A stretch of 18,990 bases of DNA from an uncultured Collinsella sp. GTDB taxonomy: Bacteria > Actinomycetota > Coriobacteriia > Coriobacteriales > Coriobacteriaceae. Shown piece after piece: positions 1 to 6,844 of this stretch (its first letter is position 1; the number at the start of each line of letters is the position of its first letter). A model generated the notes under the pieces. The model was not told the origin of the DNA. It searched no databases and was given only the letters and a program-made list of their open reading frames with translations. The translations under genes were made by a program, and so were the position numbers. The stretch lies in NCBI GenBank assembly GCA_902493895.1, contig CABUQW010000036.1:1-18990 (forward strand). The letters run 5' to 3'.

Positions 1-47
1 CTCGTTGCGGCGCGGCTGCGCCTCTGGCACTTCAACAACATTGTCGC

Positions 48-77
48 AGCCCCGACCCGCGGTCACGAGCGGGGGCT
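48..77 (+). terminator. GC-rich hairpin, possible terminator of an upstream gene
   Basis: AGCC (48-51) and CCCGC (56-60) can pair with GCGGG (69-73) and GGCT (74-77), with CCGA bulged and a short loop. There is no clean T-run after it, only CCTGTCGTTTCC. It could end a gene lying left of the window. No gene can be supported in 1-137. Confidence 0.3.
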
Positions 78-137
78 CCTGTCGTTTCCGTGCCCCTGGA
101 TTGGGTCATAGTGTCTGACATTGCCAAAACATTGATG

Positions 138-168
138 TTGATTTGCTGGTCAGTCGAATGGGTAGAAT
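138..168 (+). promoter_or_regulatory. Predicted promoter of the zinc metallopeptidase gene
   Basis: TTGATT (138-143) and TAGAAT (163-168, five of six consensus bases) are spaced by 19 bases, slightly long. Transcription would begin near 175, leaving a leader of about 29 bases before the ATG at 204. This supports 204 over the upstream in-frame GTG at 90, which would lie ahead of the promoter. Confidence 0.35.
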
Positions 169-203
169 GCCTCCAACGTGTAACTCGATTCGGAGGAATT
201 CGC

Positions 204-908
204 ATGCCTTATTACTATGGATACGGCTTTGGCATCGACCCGCTGTACCTGCTGGTTGTTCTTGTTTGTACGGCGCTCGGTCTTGCCGCACAGAACTATA
301 TCAACTCGACGTACAAAACCTGGTCCAAGGTTCGCTCGGACGGCGACACGGGCGCCACGGTCGCTCGCCGCATGCTCGACGCCAACGGCTGCAATGCCGT
401 GGGTATCAAGGGTGTCGCCGGTGAGCTCACCGACCATTACAACCCGCAGGATAACAACCTGTATCTCTCAGATGCCAACCGTTCGGGTGGATCGGTCGCA
501 AGCGTTGCCGTCGCCTGTCACGAGGCAGGTCACGCCGCTCAGCGTCAAAGCGGCTATGCCATGATGAAGGTGCGCACCGCCCTGGTCCCGGTCGTCAACT
601 TTACCCAGAACACCTGGACCATCGTGTTGCTCTTGGGCCTGTTTATGAACATTGCCGGGCTCACAACCCTCGCGTTGATCTTCTTCTCGTTTAGCGTGCT
701 GTTCCAGTTGGTTACGCTGCCGGTCGAGATTGATGCCAGCCGCCGCGCCGTGGCATATATTGAGCAGTCGGGTATGAGTTCCAAGCAGGTCAATGGTGCC
801 AAGAAGGTGCTGACGGCCGCCGCGCTTACCTATGTTGCCGCTGCGCTCACCTCGATTATTCAGCTGCTCTATCTTATGGCTCGCTACAACAGAAACTCCA
901 ACCGATAA
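204..908 (+). CDS. Membrane zinc metallopeptidase, YugP-like
   Basis: A 234-residue integral membrane protein with a zinc-protease signature. An N-terminal membrane segment (about residues 12-30) is followed by a soluble stretch, then HEAGH at 106-110 with two histidine ligands and a catalytic glutamate. LPVEIDASRRA (about 172-182) carries E175, the probable third zinc ligand in this family. Hydrophobic segments at about 137-171 and 203-225 flank it. Length and order match YugP-type zinc-dependent peptidases (DUF2268/peptidase_M48-like annotations vary), whose substrates are largely unknown; a role in membrane protein turnover is inference. The ATG at 204 is chosen because GGAGG lies at 192-196 with good spacing. 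The gene stands alone, with a hairpin after its stop. Confidence 0.85.
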   Translation: MPYYYGYGFGIDPLYLLVVLVCTALGLAAQNYINSTYKTWSKVRSDGDTGATVARRMLDANGCNAVGIKGVAGELTDHYNPQDNNLYLSDANRSGGSVASVAVACHEAGHAAQRQSGYAMMKVRTALVPVVNFTQNTWTIVLLLGLFMNIAGLTTLALIFFSFSVLFQLVTLPVEIDASRRAVAYIEQSGMSSKQVNGAKKVLTAAALTYVAAALTSIIQLLYLMARYNRNSNR

Positions 909-924
909 CAAATGGGACAGGCAG

Positions 925-954
925 GCGCCGCGGGGATTCGTGTCCTCGCGGCGC
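925..954 (+). terminator. Strong GC hairpin after the metallopeptidase gene
   Basis: A 12-bp stem (925-936 with 943-954, one G-U pair) closes a TTCGTG loop. It follows the stop codon by 16 bases and lacks a good T-run, so it may be a weak terminator or mRNA 3'-end stabiliser. Confidence 0.5.
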
Positions 955-1023
955 TGTACTATGTGTTGGACTTAAATTTGCACGGGGCCGGAGCCTCTGT
1001 GCGCGATAACGAAAGGAGGCTGC

Positions 1024-2475
1024 GTGGCAGGCTGGAACCTAACCGGCAATGCTGTTTCCGCCGAATTTGACGGCTCGGACGATCAGGAGCGCAAGGAGCT
1101 CAGCGTGAGCCAGGCGGTGGAGATCGCCGCTGGTGCGCTCGATGCCATTCCGCAGCTGAGCGTTCTGGGCGAGGTCACGGGTTTCCGTGGTCCCAACGCC
1201 CGAAGCGGCCACTGCTACTTCCAGATTAAAGACGACTCGGCCGCCGTCGACTGCATCATCTGGAAGGGCGCCTATCTCAAGCGTACCTTCGATCTGCGCG
1301 ACGGCATGCAGGTGAGCTTTAAGGGCAGCTTCAACCTCTATAAGCCCACGGGTCGTATGAGCTTTGTCGCTCGCTCGTTTTCGCTGGCGGGGGAGGGTCT
1401 GCTGCGTCAACAAGTGGCGCAACTGGCCGAAAAGCTACGCCGCGAGGGCCTGATGGACGAAGCGCGCAAACGCCGCATCCCGGTGTTCTGCTCACGCGTG
1501 GCGGTCGTCACCTCGCTTTCCGGTGCGGTAATCGACGACGTCAAGCGCACATTGCGTCGTCGCAATCCGCTCGTCGAGCTCGTCTGCGTGGGCGCCAGGG
1601 TTCAAGGCGAGGGTGCGCCGGCCGAGCTTATTGAGGGCTTGCGCCGCGCCGCTTCCATTACGCCGGCGCCCGACTGCATCTTGTTGGTACGCGGCGGCGG
1701 CTCCTTTGAGGACCTCATGACCTTCAACGACGAGGAGCTTGCCCGCGCGGTGGCGGCTTGTCCCGTGCCCGTGGTGACCGGCATTGGCCATGAGCCCGAT
1801 ACCTCGATTTGCGACATGGTGAGCGACCGCCGCGCCTCCACGCCTACGGCGGCGGCAGAATCGGTGGCGCCGGCTATGACGGAGCTGGCCGATGTGCTCG
1901 AGGCGCGCCATCAGCGTCTGGGTGCCGCGATGGCATCGATGATTGGGTCGGATCAGGTCGATCTGGAAATGCTCGACCAGCGCGGTCGCCGTGCCTGGGA
2001 TACCTATACGGCTCGCTTGGGCGATGCTCTCGATGCGGCTGCGTGCCGCCCGTGCCTCAACGACCCCACATTTATGGTCGAGCGTCGCGAATCGGAGCTT
2101 GCGCTGACTGCCGATCGCCTGTCGGGCGCCATAGTACGCTCGGTCGGGACATTTCGCTCCAACTTTGAGCGCTTGCCCGAGCGTCTGGTTGTAAGCACCT
2201 CGGGGCTCGATGGCAAACGCCATGCGCTCACGCTCGCGAGCTCCCGTCTGGAGCATCAGGGGCGCACGATGCTCAACAAGCCCGCGTCCGACCTGGGCCG
2301 TGCGGCAGCCTCGCTAGATGCCCTGTCGCCGCTCAAGGTGCTTGCCCGTGGTTATTCCATCGCGTACAGCGATGATGGGGTGGCTACGAGCGCCAAGACC
2401 TTTAAGCCCGGCGATGCCATCCGCGTGCGCATGGCAGACGGCAACGTGGCGGCAACGGTCGATACGGTCGAGTAA
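1024..2475 (+). CDS. xseA: Exodeoxyribonuclease VII large subunit
   Basis: XseA (483 aa) is the catalytic subunit of exonuclease VII, which degrades single-stranded DNA to oligonucleotides in mismatch repair and recombination. An N-terminal OB-fold (about 45-125, with GEVTGFRGPNARSGHCYFQI) leads into the catalytic domain holding LLVRGGGSFEDLMTFNDEEL (about 221-240) and GIGHEPDTSICD (about 253-264), both family hallmarks. A helical region follows, then a conserved C-terminal segment (LSPLKVLARGYSI). Start is GTG at 1024, preceded by AGGAGG at 1014-1019; spacing is a little short but no better in-frame start exists. xseB follows after 42 bases on the same strand, so co-transcription and complex formation are expected. 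Length is normal (E. coli about 456 aa). Confidence 0.96.
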   Translation: MAGWNLTGNAVSAEFDGSDDQERKELSVSQAVEIAAGALDAIPQLSVLGEVTGFRGPNARSGHCYFQIKDDSAAVDCIIWKGAYLKRTFDLRDGMQVSFKGSFNLYKPTGRMSFVARSFSLAGEGLLRQQVAQLAEKLRREGLMDEARKRRIPVFCSRVAVVTSLSGAVIDDVKRTLRRRNPLVELVCVGARVQGEGAPAELIEGLRRAASITPAPDCILLVRGGGSFEDLMTFNDEELARAVAACPVPVVTGIGHEPDTSICDMVSDRRASTPTAAAESVAPAMTELADVLEARHQRLGAAMASMIGSDQVDLEMLDQRGRRAWDTYTARLGDALDAAACRPCLNDPTFMVERRESELALTADRLSGAIVRSVGTFRSNFERLPERLVVSTSGLDGKRHALTLASSRLEHQGRTMLNKPASDLGRAAASLDALSPLKVLARGYSIAYSDDGVATSAKTFKPGDAIRVRMADGNVAATVDTVE

Positions 2476-2517
2476 ACCGCGTTTCATAGCGATAAACCTT
2501 TAGGAAAGGAAACAGAT

Positions 2518-2784
2518 ATGGCAGAGAAGACCCCAGTCGAGCAGCTTACGTACAAGCAGGCCTCGCAGGAGTTGGAGCTCATCATCCGCAGCTTGGAGTC
2601 GGGCGATATGGAGCTCGAGGAGTCGCTCGAGAGCTATACCCGCGGCGTCGAGCTCCTCAAGAGCCTGCGCACCCGCCTGTCCGATGCCGAGCAGAAGGTC
2701 TCGGTGCTTCTTAAGGACGTCGACGGCAACGACGTGCTCGCCGACGGCGAAGCCGCCAACACCGACGACAACCTCTCGTTCTAA
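2518..2784 (+). CDS. xseB: Exodeoxyribonuclease VII small subunit
   Basis: XseB (88 aa) is the small helical subunit that binds XseA in multiple copies and is needed for a soluble, active exonuclease VII. The segment LTYKQASQELELIIRSLESG (about 10-29) followed by acidic MELEESLESYTRGVELLKSL is the standard XseB signature. A non-conserved acidic tail (DGNDVLADGEAANTDDN) ends the protein. Start ATG at 2518 is preceded by AGGAAAGGA at 2502-2510. It lies directly after xseA, the usual arrangement. Confidence 0.95.
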   Translation: MAEKTPVEQLTYKQASQELELIIRSLESGDMELEESLESYTRGVELLKSLRTRLSDAEQKVSVLLKDVDGNDVLADGEAANTDDNLSF

Positions 2785-2798
2785 CCATCCCGACCAAA

Positions 2799-2804
2799 TA
2801 TAAT
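2799..2804 (+). promoter_or_regulatory. Predicted -10 element of the HIT gene
   Basis: A perfect TATAAT sits 29 bases before the HIT start codon, within an inverted repeat GACCAA (2792-2797) / TTGGTC (2809-2814). The expected -35 position (about 2776-2781, TCGTTC) is a poor match, so an internal promoter is possible but unproven. Confidence 0.35.
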
Positions 2805-2833
2805 TACCTTGGTCTGTGAGAAAGGAACCAACC

Positions 2834-3169
2834 ATGTGCGATTGCATCTTCTGCAAAATTGCCAACCACGAGATCCCTTCGACCGTTGTCTATGAGGACG
2901 ACCAGGTCATCGCCTTCGACGACCTCAATCCCCAGGCGCCGGTCCATACGCTCGTGATCCCCAAGAAGCACTACAGTGACATTGCCGACAACGTACCTGC
3001 CGAGACCATGGGCGCCGTGGCTCACGCCATCCAGGAGGTCGCTAAGGCCAAGGGCTTGGAGGACGGTTTCCGCGTCATCTCCAACAAGGGCGTCAACGCC
3101 GGCCAGACCGTCATGCACTTCCATATGCACGTCCTTGGCGGCAAGAACCTGGGCGAGAACCTCATCTGA
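2834..3169 (+). CDS. HIT family nucleotide hydrolase/transferase
   Basis: A 111-residue histidine-triad protein. HFHMHVLGG at 95-103 gives the H-x-H-x-H triad (H95, H97, H99) that carries the transient nucleotidyl intermediate in nucleoside phosphoramidate and dinucleoside polyphosphate hydrolases. C4 and C7 (CIFCKI) with H46 (PKKHY) fit the zinc site of the HinT/PKCI-like branch. FDDLNPQAPVH (about 28-38) and HTLVIPKKH are conserved family blocks. The ATG at 2834 is preferred to the GTG at 2816 because GAGAAAGGA at 2818-2826 is a good ribosome binding site for it and the shorter N-terminus matches the family. The physiological substrate cannot be told from sequence. Confidence 0.93.
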   Translation: MCDCIFCKIANHEIPSTVVYEDDQVIAFDDLNPQAPVHTLVIPKKHYSDIADNVPAETMGAVAHAIQEVAKAKGLEDGFRVISNKGVNAGQTVMHFHMHVLGGKNLGENLI

Positions 3170-3210
3170 GGGCGTGTAGGCCGTCGACTTGGCTGCCTTT
3201 GGAGTAATCT

Positions 3211-4101
3211 ATGCAGCTTTCTCAACTCGAATACCTTCAAGCGGTAGCGAACTATGGCGGCGTGCGCAAAGCAGCTCGCGCCGTTCACGTGAGTCCGCAG
3301 GCCGTTTCGTCGGCAATAAAAAAATTGGAATCTGAGTATCAGATTGTTTTGCTCGACCGATCGGCGGGGGAGGCTGTTTTGTCTCCGGCGGGCAGAGAAT
3401 TTGCGCGTCGTGCACGCGTGATCCTGGCGCAAGTCGACGATCTCAAAAAGTACGCTCAATCGGGGAACGGCGGCGTTTCGCCCGACGGCCATTTCCGTCT
3501 TTACGCCCCCTGTCTTCACGGGCGGGGGCGCCTTTTTTCCGAAAACTGGTACGACTCGTTTGAAAGCTCGCACCCTCAGATTCATCTTGATGTGTGGCAT
3601 CAGCCAACGGCAACATGCTTTGAATCACTTATACTTGGAATTTCGGACGCGGCTATCTCGTTTGAGGAACCACGGGACAGCGTCCTTTCTTCAAAATATA
3701 TGGGTGAAAAGGAGCTCAGGGTTCTTTCATGTCCAGCTGGTCATCAATCTGTTGACGCTATGACCATTCGTGAGTTACTGGGCGGCAGGCTCGCTGTTCC
3801 CATTAATTTGTCACCCTGTCTCAATGCAATCAATCAATGTCCCGAAGCTCAGCTGGTTAATTTCCGCTTTCGCGATGTCGAATACGGAAACAGGGCGCAG
3901 GCTGAGTTTCTTCAAGCCGGGGGATTGATATTGAGTTTTTCTGGCTCTTCTCTCGCATCAAATGGATTGGAAGTAAGCGAGTGCTCCATCGAAGGCTCGC
4001 ATGACGTAGCCTTGCCTATCTACTTTTGCTATCGGCAAAATGCCTGGACCGATCGACACCAGACGGTATTTCTTCACCTATTGCGTCATCTCGCTTCGTG
4101 A
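3211..4101 (+). CDS. LysR family transcriptional regulator
   Basis: A 296-residue LysR-type regulator. Residues 1-60 form the winged helix-turn-helix: MQLSQLEYLQAVANYGGVRK, then AARAVHVSPQAVSSAIKKLE and a LLDR wing. A linker helix (about 65-88) precedes a divergent periplasmic-binding-like effector domain starting at GHFRLYAPC. The ligand is unknown. GGAG at 3201-3204 supports the ATG at 3211. The coding sequence is visibly AT-richer than its left neighbours (for example AATAAAAAAATTGG near 3315), suggesting acquisition. It lies 119 bases upstream of an MFS transporter gene on the same strand, which it may control; LysR genes are more often divergent from their targets. Confidence 0.9.
   Translation: MQLSQLEYLQAVANYGGVRKAARAVHVSPQAVSSAIKKLESEYQIVLLDRSAGEAVLSPAGREFARRARVILAQVDDLKKYAQSGNGGVSPDGHFRLYAPCLHGRGRLFSENWYDSFESSHPQIHLDVWHQPTATCFESLILGISDAAISFEEPRDSVLSSKYMGEKELRVLSCPAGHQSVDAMTIRELLGGRLAVPINLSPCLNAINQCPEAQLVNFRFRDVEYGNRAQAEFLQAGGLILSFSGSSLASNGLEVSECSIEGSHDVALPIYFCYRQNAWTDRHQTVFLHLLRHLAS
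3504..3538 (+). other. Terminator-like hairpin inside the lysR coding sequence
   Basis: CGCCCCC (3504-3510) pairs perfectly with GGGGGCG (3524-3530) across a 13-base loop and is followed by CC and six T's (3533-3538). It falls at codons about 98-110, at the start of the effector domain. The form is that of an intrinsic terminator; whether it acts while ribosomes translate the region is unknown. Confidence 0.4.
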
Positions 4102-4142
4102 GGCCATTTGGCCTCAAGGCGTCAAGTGAATGTTGACGCCTT
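4100..4142 (+). terminator. Two tandem hairpins at the end of lysR
   Basis: GAGGCC (4100-4105) / GGCCTC (4110-4115) overlaps the stop codon. It is followed immediately by a perfect 10-bp inverted repeat, AAGGCGTCAA (4116-4125) / TTGACGCCTT (4133-4142), with a 7-base loop. There is no T-run, so this may be a terminator, an RNA-stabilising structure, or an operator for the downstream transporter gene. Confidence 0.45.
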
Positions 4143-4220
4143 GTAACACATGACTGACGGCTTTGCCCTCATGCTTTTCCAAGATTCCGATTTAGATTGC
4201 TGACTCTTGGAGGGCGGAGC

Positions 4221-5381
4221 ATGAAAAACCGTACGGTTTTGCTTTATATGACGTTCGTTTTTCTGTCGAACTTCAGCACCATTTTGTATTTTCTGACGGT
4301 TTACCTTGAATTCGTCGGATTCTCGATGGTGGCGATTTCTAGCATGATGATTGCATACCAAGTGAGCAAGTTCATTCTTGAAGTTCCCACTGGCTATATT
4401 GCTGATAGGTTTGGACGAAAGACAAGCGGTCTCGTTGGCGTCGTGGGAATGCTTGGATACTATGTCGCCCTGCTTCTCGTCCGTTCTCCTCTGCTTTTAA
4501 TCGGCGCGTTTGCTCTCAAAGGTTTTGCCGCTGCATGTGTGAGCGGATCCATAGAAGCGATTTACATTGACAGCGTCTCTCAGGACCAGCTCGTAAGACT
4601 TAATGTCGTTGAGCGATTTGTTTTCTATGCCTCTTATGCCATCTCCGCTTGCGTGGGCGGTTTCATTTCGTCTGTCGGTGCATATCTCATTGGTCTTTCG
4701 GCAGATATCAGCGCAATGGTGTTGACGTTGGTTGTCGTTGTCTGCATTCCTGAGATGCGAAGAGGGGGCACTGCGGGGACACCTGAGCGTGGAATTAGCC
4801 CGAAGATGATCGGTGCCGCTATTGCGTGCAATGGCATTCTTCGTTCAGCGTTCATCATGGACTGTTCTCAGGCGTTTGCTTTTGTCGCCTTGGAAGACTT
4901 TTTCTCACTGCTGCTTGCGGGTCGCGGAATGAATGCCATCGCTTCAGGCGTGACCATTGCGGTCCAGCTCCTTGCCTCCGCCTCCATAGGGTTTATTGTG
5001 CCCAGTGCGATTACTCGTGTCGACAAGGGCCGTTTTGCGCGTATATGCGGCATCATTCGCTTAGTATTGACAGCTTTGTTTTTGATTCCCCTTACTCCGG
5101 CTAATTTGCTGCCCGTGTTCTATGTGCTGCAGACGGTTGCGTACTCGTTGTTTGCCCCAATCAAATACTCAGTTTTCCAAAATGCTGCCGATTCTTCGAT
5201 GCGCTGTTCACTGATTTCGGTTCAAAGCCAGATGGTGGCGGTGGGTGCCGTTCTTTTCTATCTGCTTAACGCTGTGTTGAGTAGCGTTGCAGGCATTCGA
5301 GTCGTATTGCTTGTTGCACTCGGGATTTCTTCCTTGGTGTATATCCCCGCGCTATTTCGTCTTACAAGTCAAAGGCCGTGA
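4221..5381 (+). CDS. MFS transporter
   Basis: A 386-residue major facilitator superfamily protein with about 12 hydrophobic segments spread along its length. GYIADRFGRKTSG (about 65-77) is the loop 2-3 motif A (GxxxDRxGRK form). EVPTGYIADR and the GSIEAIYIDSVS block resemble drug:H+ antiporter-type or small-molecule exporters, but the substrate cannot be assigned. The ATG at 4221 is chosen over the TTG at 4197 because GGAGG at 4209-4213 is well spaced. Base composition is AT-richer than the flanking housekeeping genes, like the upstream lysR gene, so the pair was probably acquired together. A strong hairpin terminator follows at 5415-5448. Confidence 0.9.
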   Translation: MKNRTVLLYMTFVFLSNFSTILYFLTVYLEFVGFSMVAISSMMIAYQVSKFILEVPTGYIADRFGRKTSGLVGVVGMLGYYVALLLVRSPLLLIGAFALKGFAAACVSGSIEAIYIDSVSQDQLVRLNVVERFVFYASYAISACVGGFISSVGAYLIGLSADISAMVLTLVVVVCIPEMRRGGTAGTPERGISPKMIGAAIACNGILRSAFIMDCSQAFAFVALEDFFSLLLAGRGMNAIASGVTIAVQLLASASIGFIVPSAITRVDKGRFARICGIIRLVLTALFLIPLTPANLLPVFYVLQTVAYSLFAPIKYSVFQNAADSSMRCSLISVQSQMVAVGAVLFYLLNAVLSSVAGIRVVLLVALGISSLVYIPALFRLTSQRP

Positions 5382-5414
5382 GTATTTGGACACCGATAAC
5401 TTATATATCAACGC

Positions 5415-5448
5415 AATAAACCCGAGCGCGAAGGCGTTTGGGTTTATT
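5415..5448. terminator. Long hairpin between the MFS gene and first acetate kinase
   Basis: AATAAACCC (5415-5423) and GAGCGC (5424-5429) pair with GCGTTT (5434-5439) and GGGTTTATT (5440-5448) around a GAAG loop, a 15-bp stem with two G-U pairs. Its A/T-rich base works in either direction. Only 53 bases remain before the ackA start; they hold a second small hairpin, GGCGG (5468-5472) / CCGCC (5480-5484), and no clear promoter. The first acetate kinase promoter may therefore lie upstream, with this hairpin in its leader. Confidence 0.7.
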
Positions 5449-5501
5449 ATTGAAGCGTATGTAACCTGGCGGCGCCACACCGCCTGTTAGTAGGGAGACA
5501 C

Positions 5502-6680
5502 ATGAACGTTCTGGTCGTCAACGCAGGATCTTCGACCCTTAAGTATCAGGTCATCGATACCAAGTCCCACAAGGTGTCCGCAAAGGGCTCCTGCGAGCGC
5601 GTTTGCTTTACCGGCGGTACCTTCACCCACGCTGCCAACGGTTCCAAGAAGGTGACCGAGAACATCGAGTTCCCCGACCACAAGGTCGCCATCGAGGTCG
5701 TTCTGAAGGACCTCGAGGCCAACGGCGTCAAGATCGAGGGCATTGGCCACCGTATCGTTCAGGGCGGTTGGTACTTTGGCGACTCCTCCCTCGTCGACGA
5801 GGACGTTCTCGCCAAAATTCGCGAGGTCGCCCCGCTGGCGCCGCTGCACAACAACCCTGAGGCCAACGTTATCGAGTACTGCCTCGAGCAGTATCCCGAC
5901 CTGCCCAACGTCACGGTCTACGACACCGCTTTCCACTTCAACATGCCCGAGGTCGCCAAGACTTACGCCCTGCCCAAGGACGTCTGCGACAAGCTGCACA
6001 TCCGTAAGTACGGCGCCCACGGCACCAGCTACCGTTACATCTCCAAGAAGGTCGCCGAGATGACCAACGGCGAGGCCCGCAAGGTCGTCGTGTGCCACAT
6101 CGGCTCCGGCGCTTCCCTGTGCGCCATCGAGGACGGCAAGTGCATGGACACCACCATGGGCCTCACCCCGCTCGACGGCGTCATGATGGGCACCCGCTGT
6201 GGCTCCATCGACCCGGCTACCGTGTGTTACCTGCAGCGCGAGGGCGGCTACACCTTCGACGAGGTCGATGAGATGATGAACAAGAAGTCCGGCCTTTTGG
6301 CTGTGACCGGTGGCAAGACCAATGACTGCCGCAACGTCGAGGAGCTCGCCGCCGCTGGTGACCCCGAGGCTCAGCTCGCCTTCGACATGTTTGTCTACAA
6401 GATTGCCGCCAAGGCTGCCGAGATGGCTACTTCCATGTGCGGCATGGACACGCTGGTCTTCACCGCTGGCATCGGTGAGCACGCTCCGGCCGTTCGTGCC
6501 GGCGTCGCCGACCGTCTGGCCTTTATGGGCGTCAAGATGGACCATGCCCGCAACGCCCTGCGCGGCGACGGCGCTTGGTGCCTGTCCGCCAAGGATTCCA
6601 AGGTCAAGATTTTCGTCATCCCCACGGACGAGGAGTTCATGATCGCTTCCGACGTCGAGCGCATCGTCAACGGCAAATAA
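5502..6680 (+). CDS. ackA: Acetate kinase paralogue 1 (divergent active site)
   Basis: A 392-residue ASKHA-fold acetate/propionate family kinase, expected to interconvert acetyl phosphate + ADP with acetate + ATP. Conserved: N7 (NAGSS), R84 (HRIVQGG), H116 (APLHN), D141 (VYDTAFH), H173 (GAHGTS), H199, R232 (MGTRCGSIDP) and E378 (DEEFMIA). Unusual relative to the well-studied Methanosarcina enzyme: S202 replaces the asparagine of H-x-G-N-G, Y177 the histidine of HGTSH, H327 the asparagine of GIGEN, and A172 the pocket phenylalanine (shared with copy 2). Codons are strongly biased to C-ending forms, suggesting high expression. GGGAGA at 5493-5498 supports ATG 5502. It is colinear with the next gene, a tandem duplication. 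Kinase-family membership is firm; acetate specificity is less so. Confidence 0.93.
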   Translation: MNVLVVNAGSSTLKYQVIDTKSHKVSAKGSCERVCFTGGTFTHAANGSKKVTENIEFPDHKVAIEVVLKDLEANGVKIEGIGHRIVQGGWYFGDSSLVDEDVLAKIREVAPLAPLHNNPEANVIEYCLEQYPDLPNVTVYDTAFHFNMPEVAKTYALPKDVCDKLHIRKYGAHGTSYRYISKKVAEMTNGEARKVVVCHIGSGASLCAIEDGKCMDTTMGLTPLDGVMMGTRCGSIDPATVCYLQREGGYTFDEVDEMMNKKSGLLAVTGGKTNDCRNVEELAAAGDPEAQLAFDMFVYKIAAKAAEMATSMCGMDTLVFTAGIGEHAPAVRAGVADRLAFMGVKMDHARNALRGDGAWCLSAKDSKVKIFVIPTDEEFMIASDVERIVNGK

Positions 6681-6684
6681 TTGC

Positions 6685-6730
6685 AAGAGGGGAGGGGCTG
6701 GACGACCGAGCGCCGTTTGGCCCCTCTTTT
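6685..6730 (+). terminator. Intrinsic terminator of the first acetate kinase gene
   Basis: AAGAGGGG (6685-6692) pairs with CCCCTCTT (6721-6728); the repeated GAGGGG at 6692-6697 offers an alternative left arm. T's at 6727-6730 follow the right arm. The two acetate kinases are therefore probably separate transcription units. Confidence 0.7.
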
Positions 6731-6749
6731 GTGCTCGTTGGGCGATATG

Positions 6750-6779
6750 CTTGATAGCTATTTATCAAGTTGTGATAAC
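6750..6779 (+). promoter_or_regulatory. Promoter of acetate kinase 2 with an embedded Rex-like palindrome
   Basis: TTGATA (6751-6756) and GATAAC (6774-6779) are 17 bases apart, a plausible -35/-10 pair. The -35 is the left half of a perfect inverted repeat, CTTGATA (6750-6756) / TATCAAG (6763-6769). The 18-bp TTGATA-N6-TATCAA resembles the Rex operator consensus TTGTTAA-N4-TTAACAA in length and at 11 of 14 defined positions. A repressor bound there would occlude the -35. Rex is an NADH-responsive regulator of fermentation genes; its involvement is an inference. Confidence 0.42.
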
Positions 6780-6844
6780 TTCTTATTAAAATGCGGCCGC
6801 CTTAAGGGGTCTGCGTCGACCGTATTGCACTGCAAAGGAGTCTC

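Noticed and set aside
90..203. N-terminal extension of the zinc metallopeptidase from GTG 90
   Set aside because: The extension has no family similarity, no ribosome binding site, and would start upstream of the likely promoter; ATG 204 has a good GGAGG.
5387..5409. Promoter TTGGAC...TATATC before the first acetate kinase
   Set aside because: The spacing is only about 12 bases and a strong terminator hairpin lies between it and the gene.
5404..5420. Second Rex-like site before the first acetate kinase
   Set aside because: The reverse strand has TTGATA but the other half-site does not match, so there is no palindrome.
5487..6686. Long minus-strand frame opposite the first acetate kinase
   Set aside because: It is a codon-bias shadow in GC-rich DNA; the plus-strand frame has full acetate kinase motifs.
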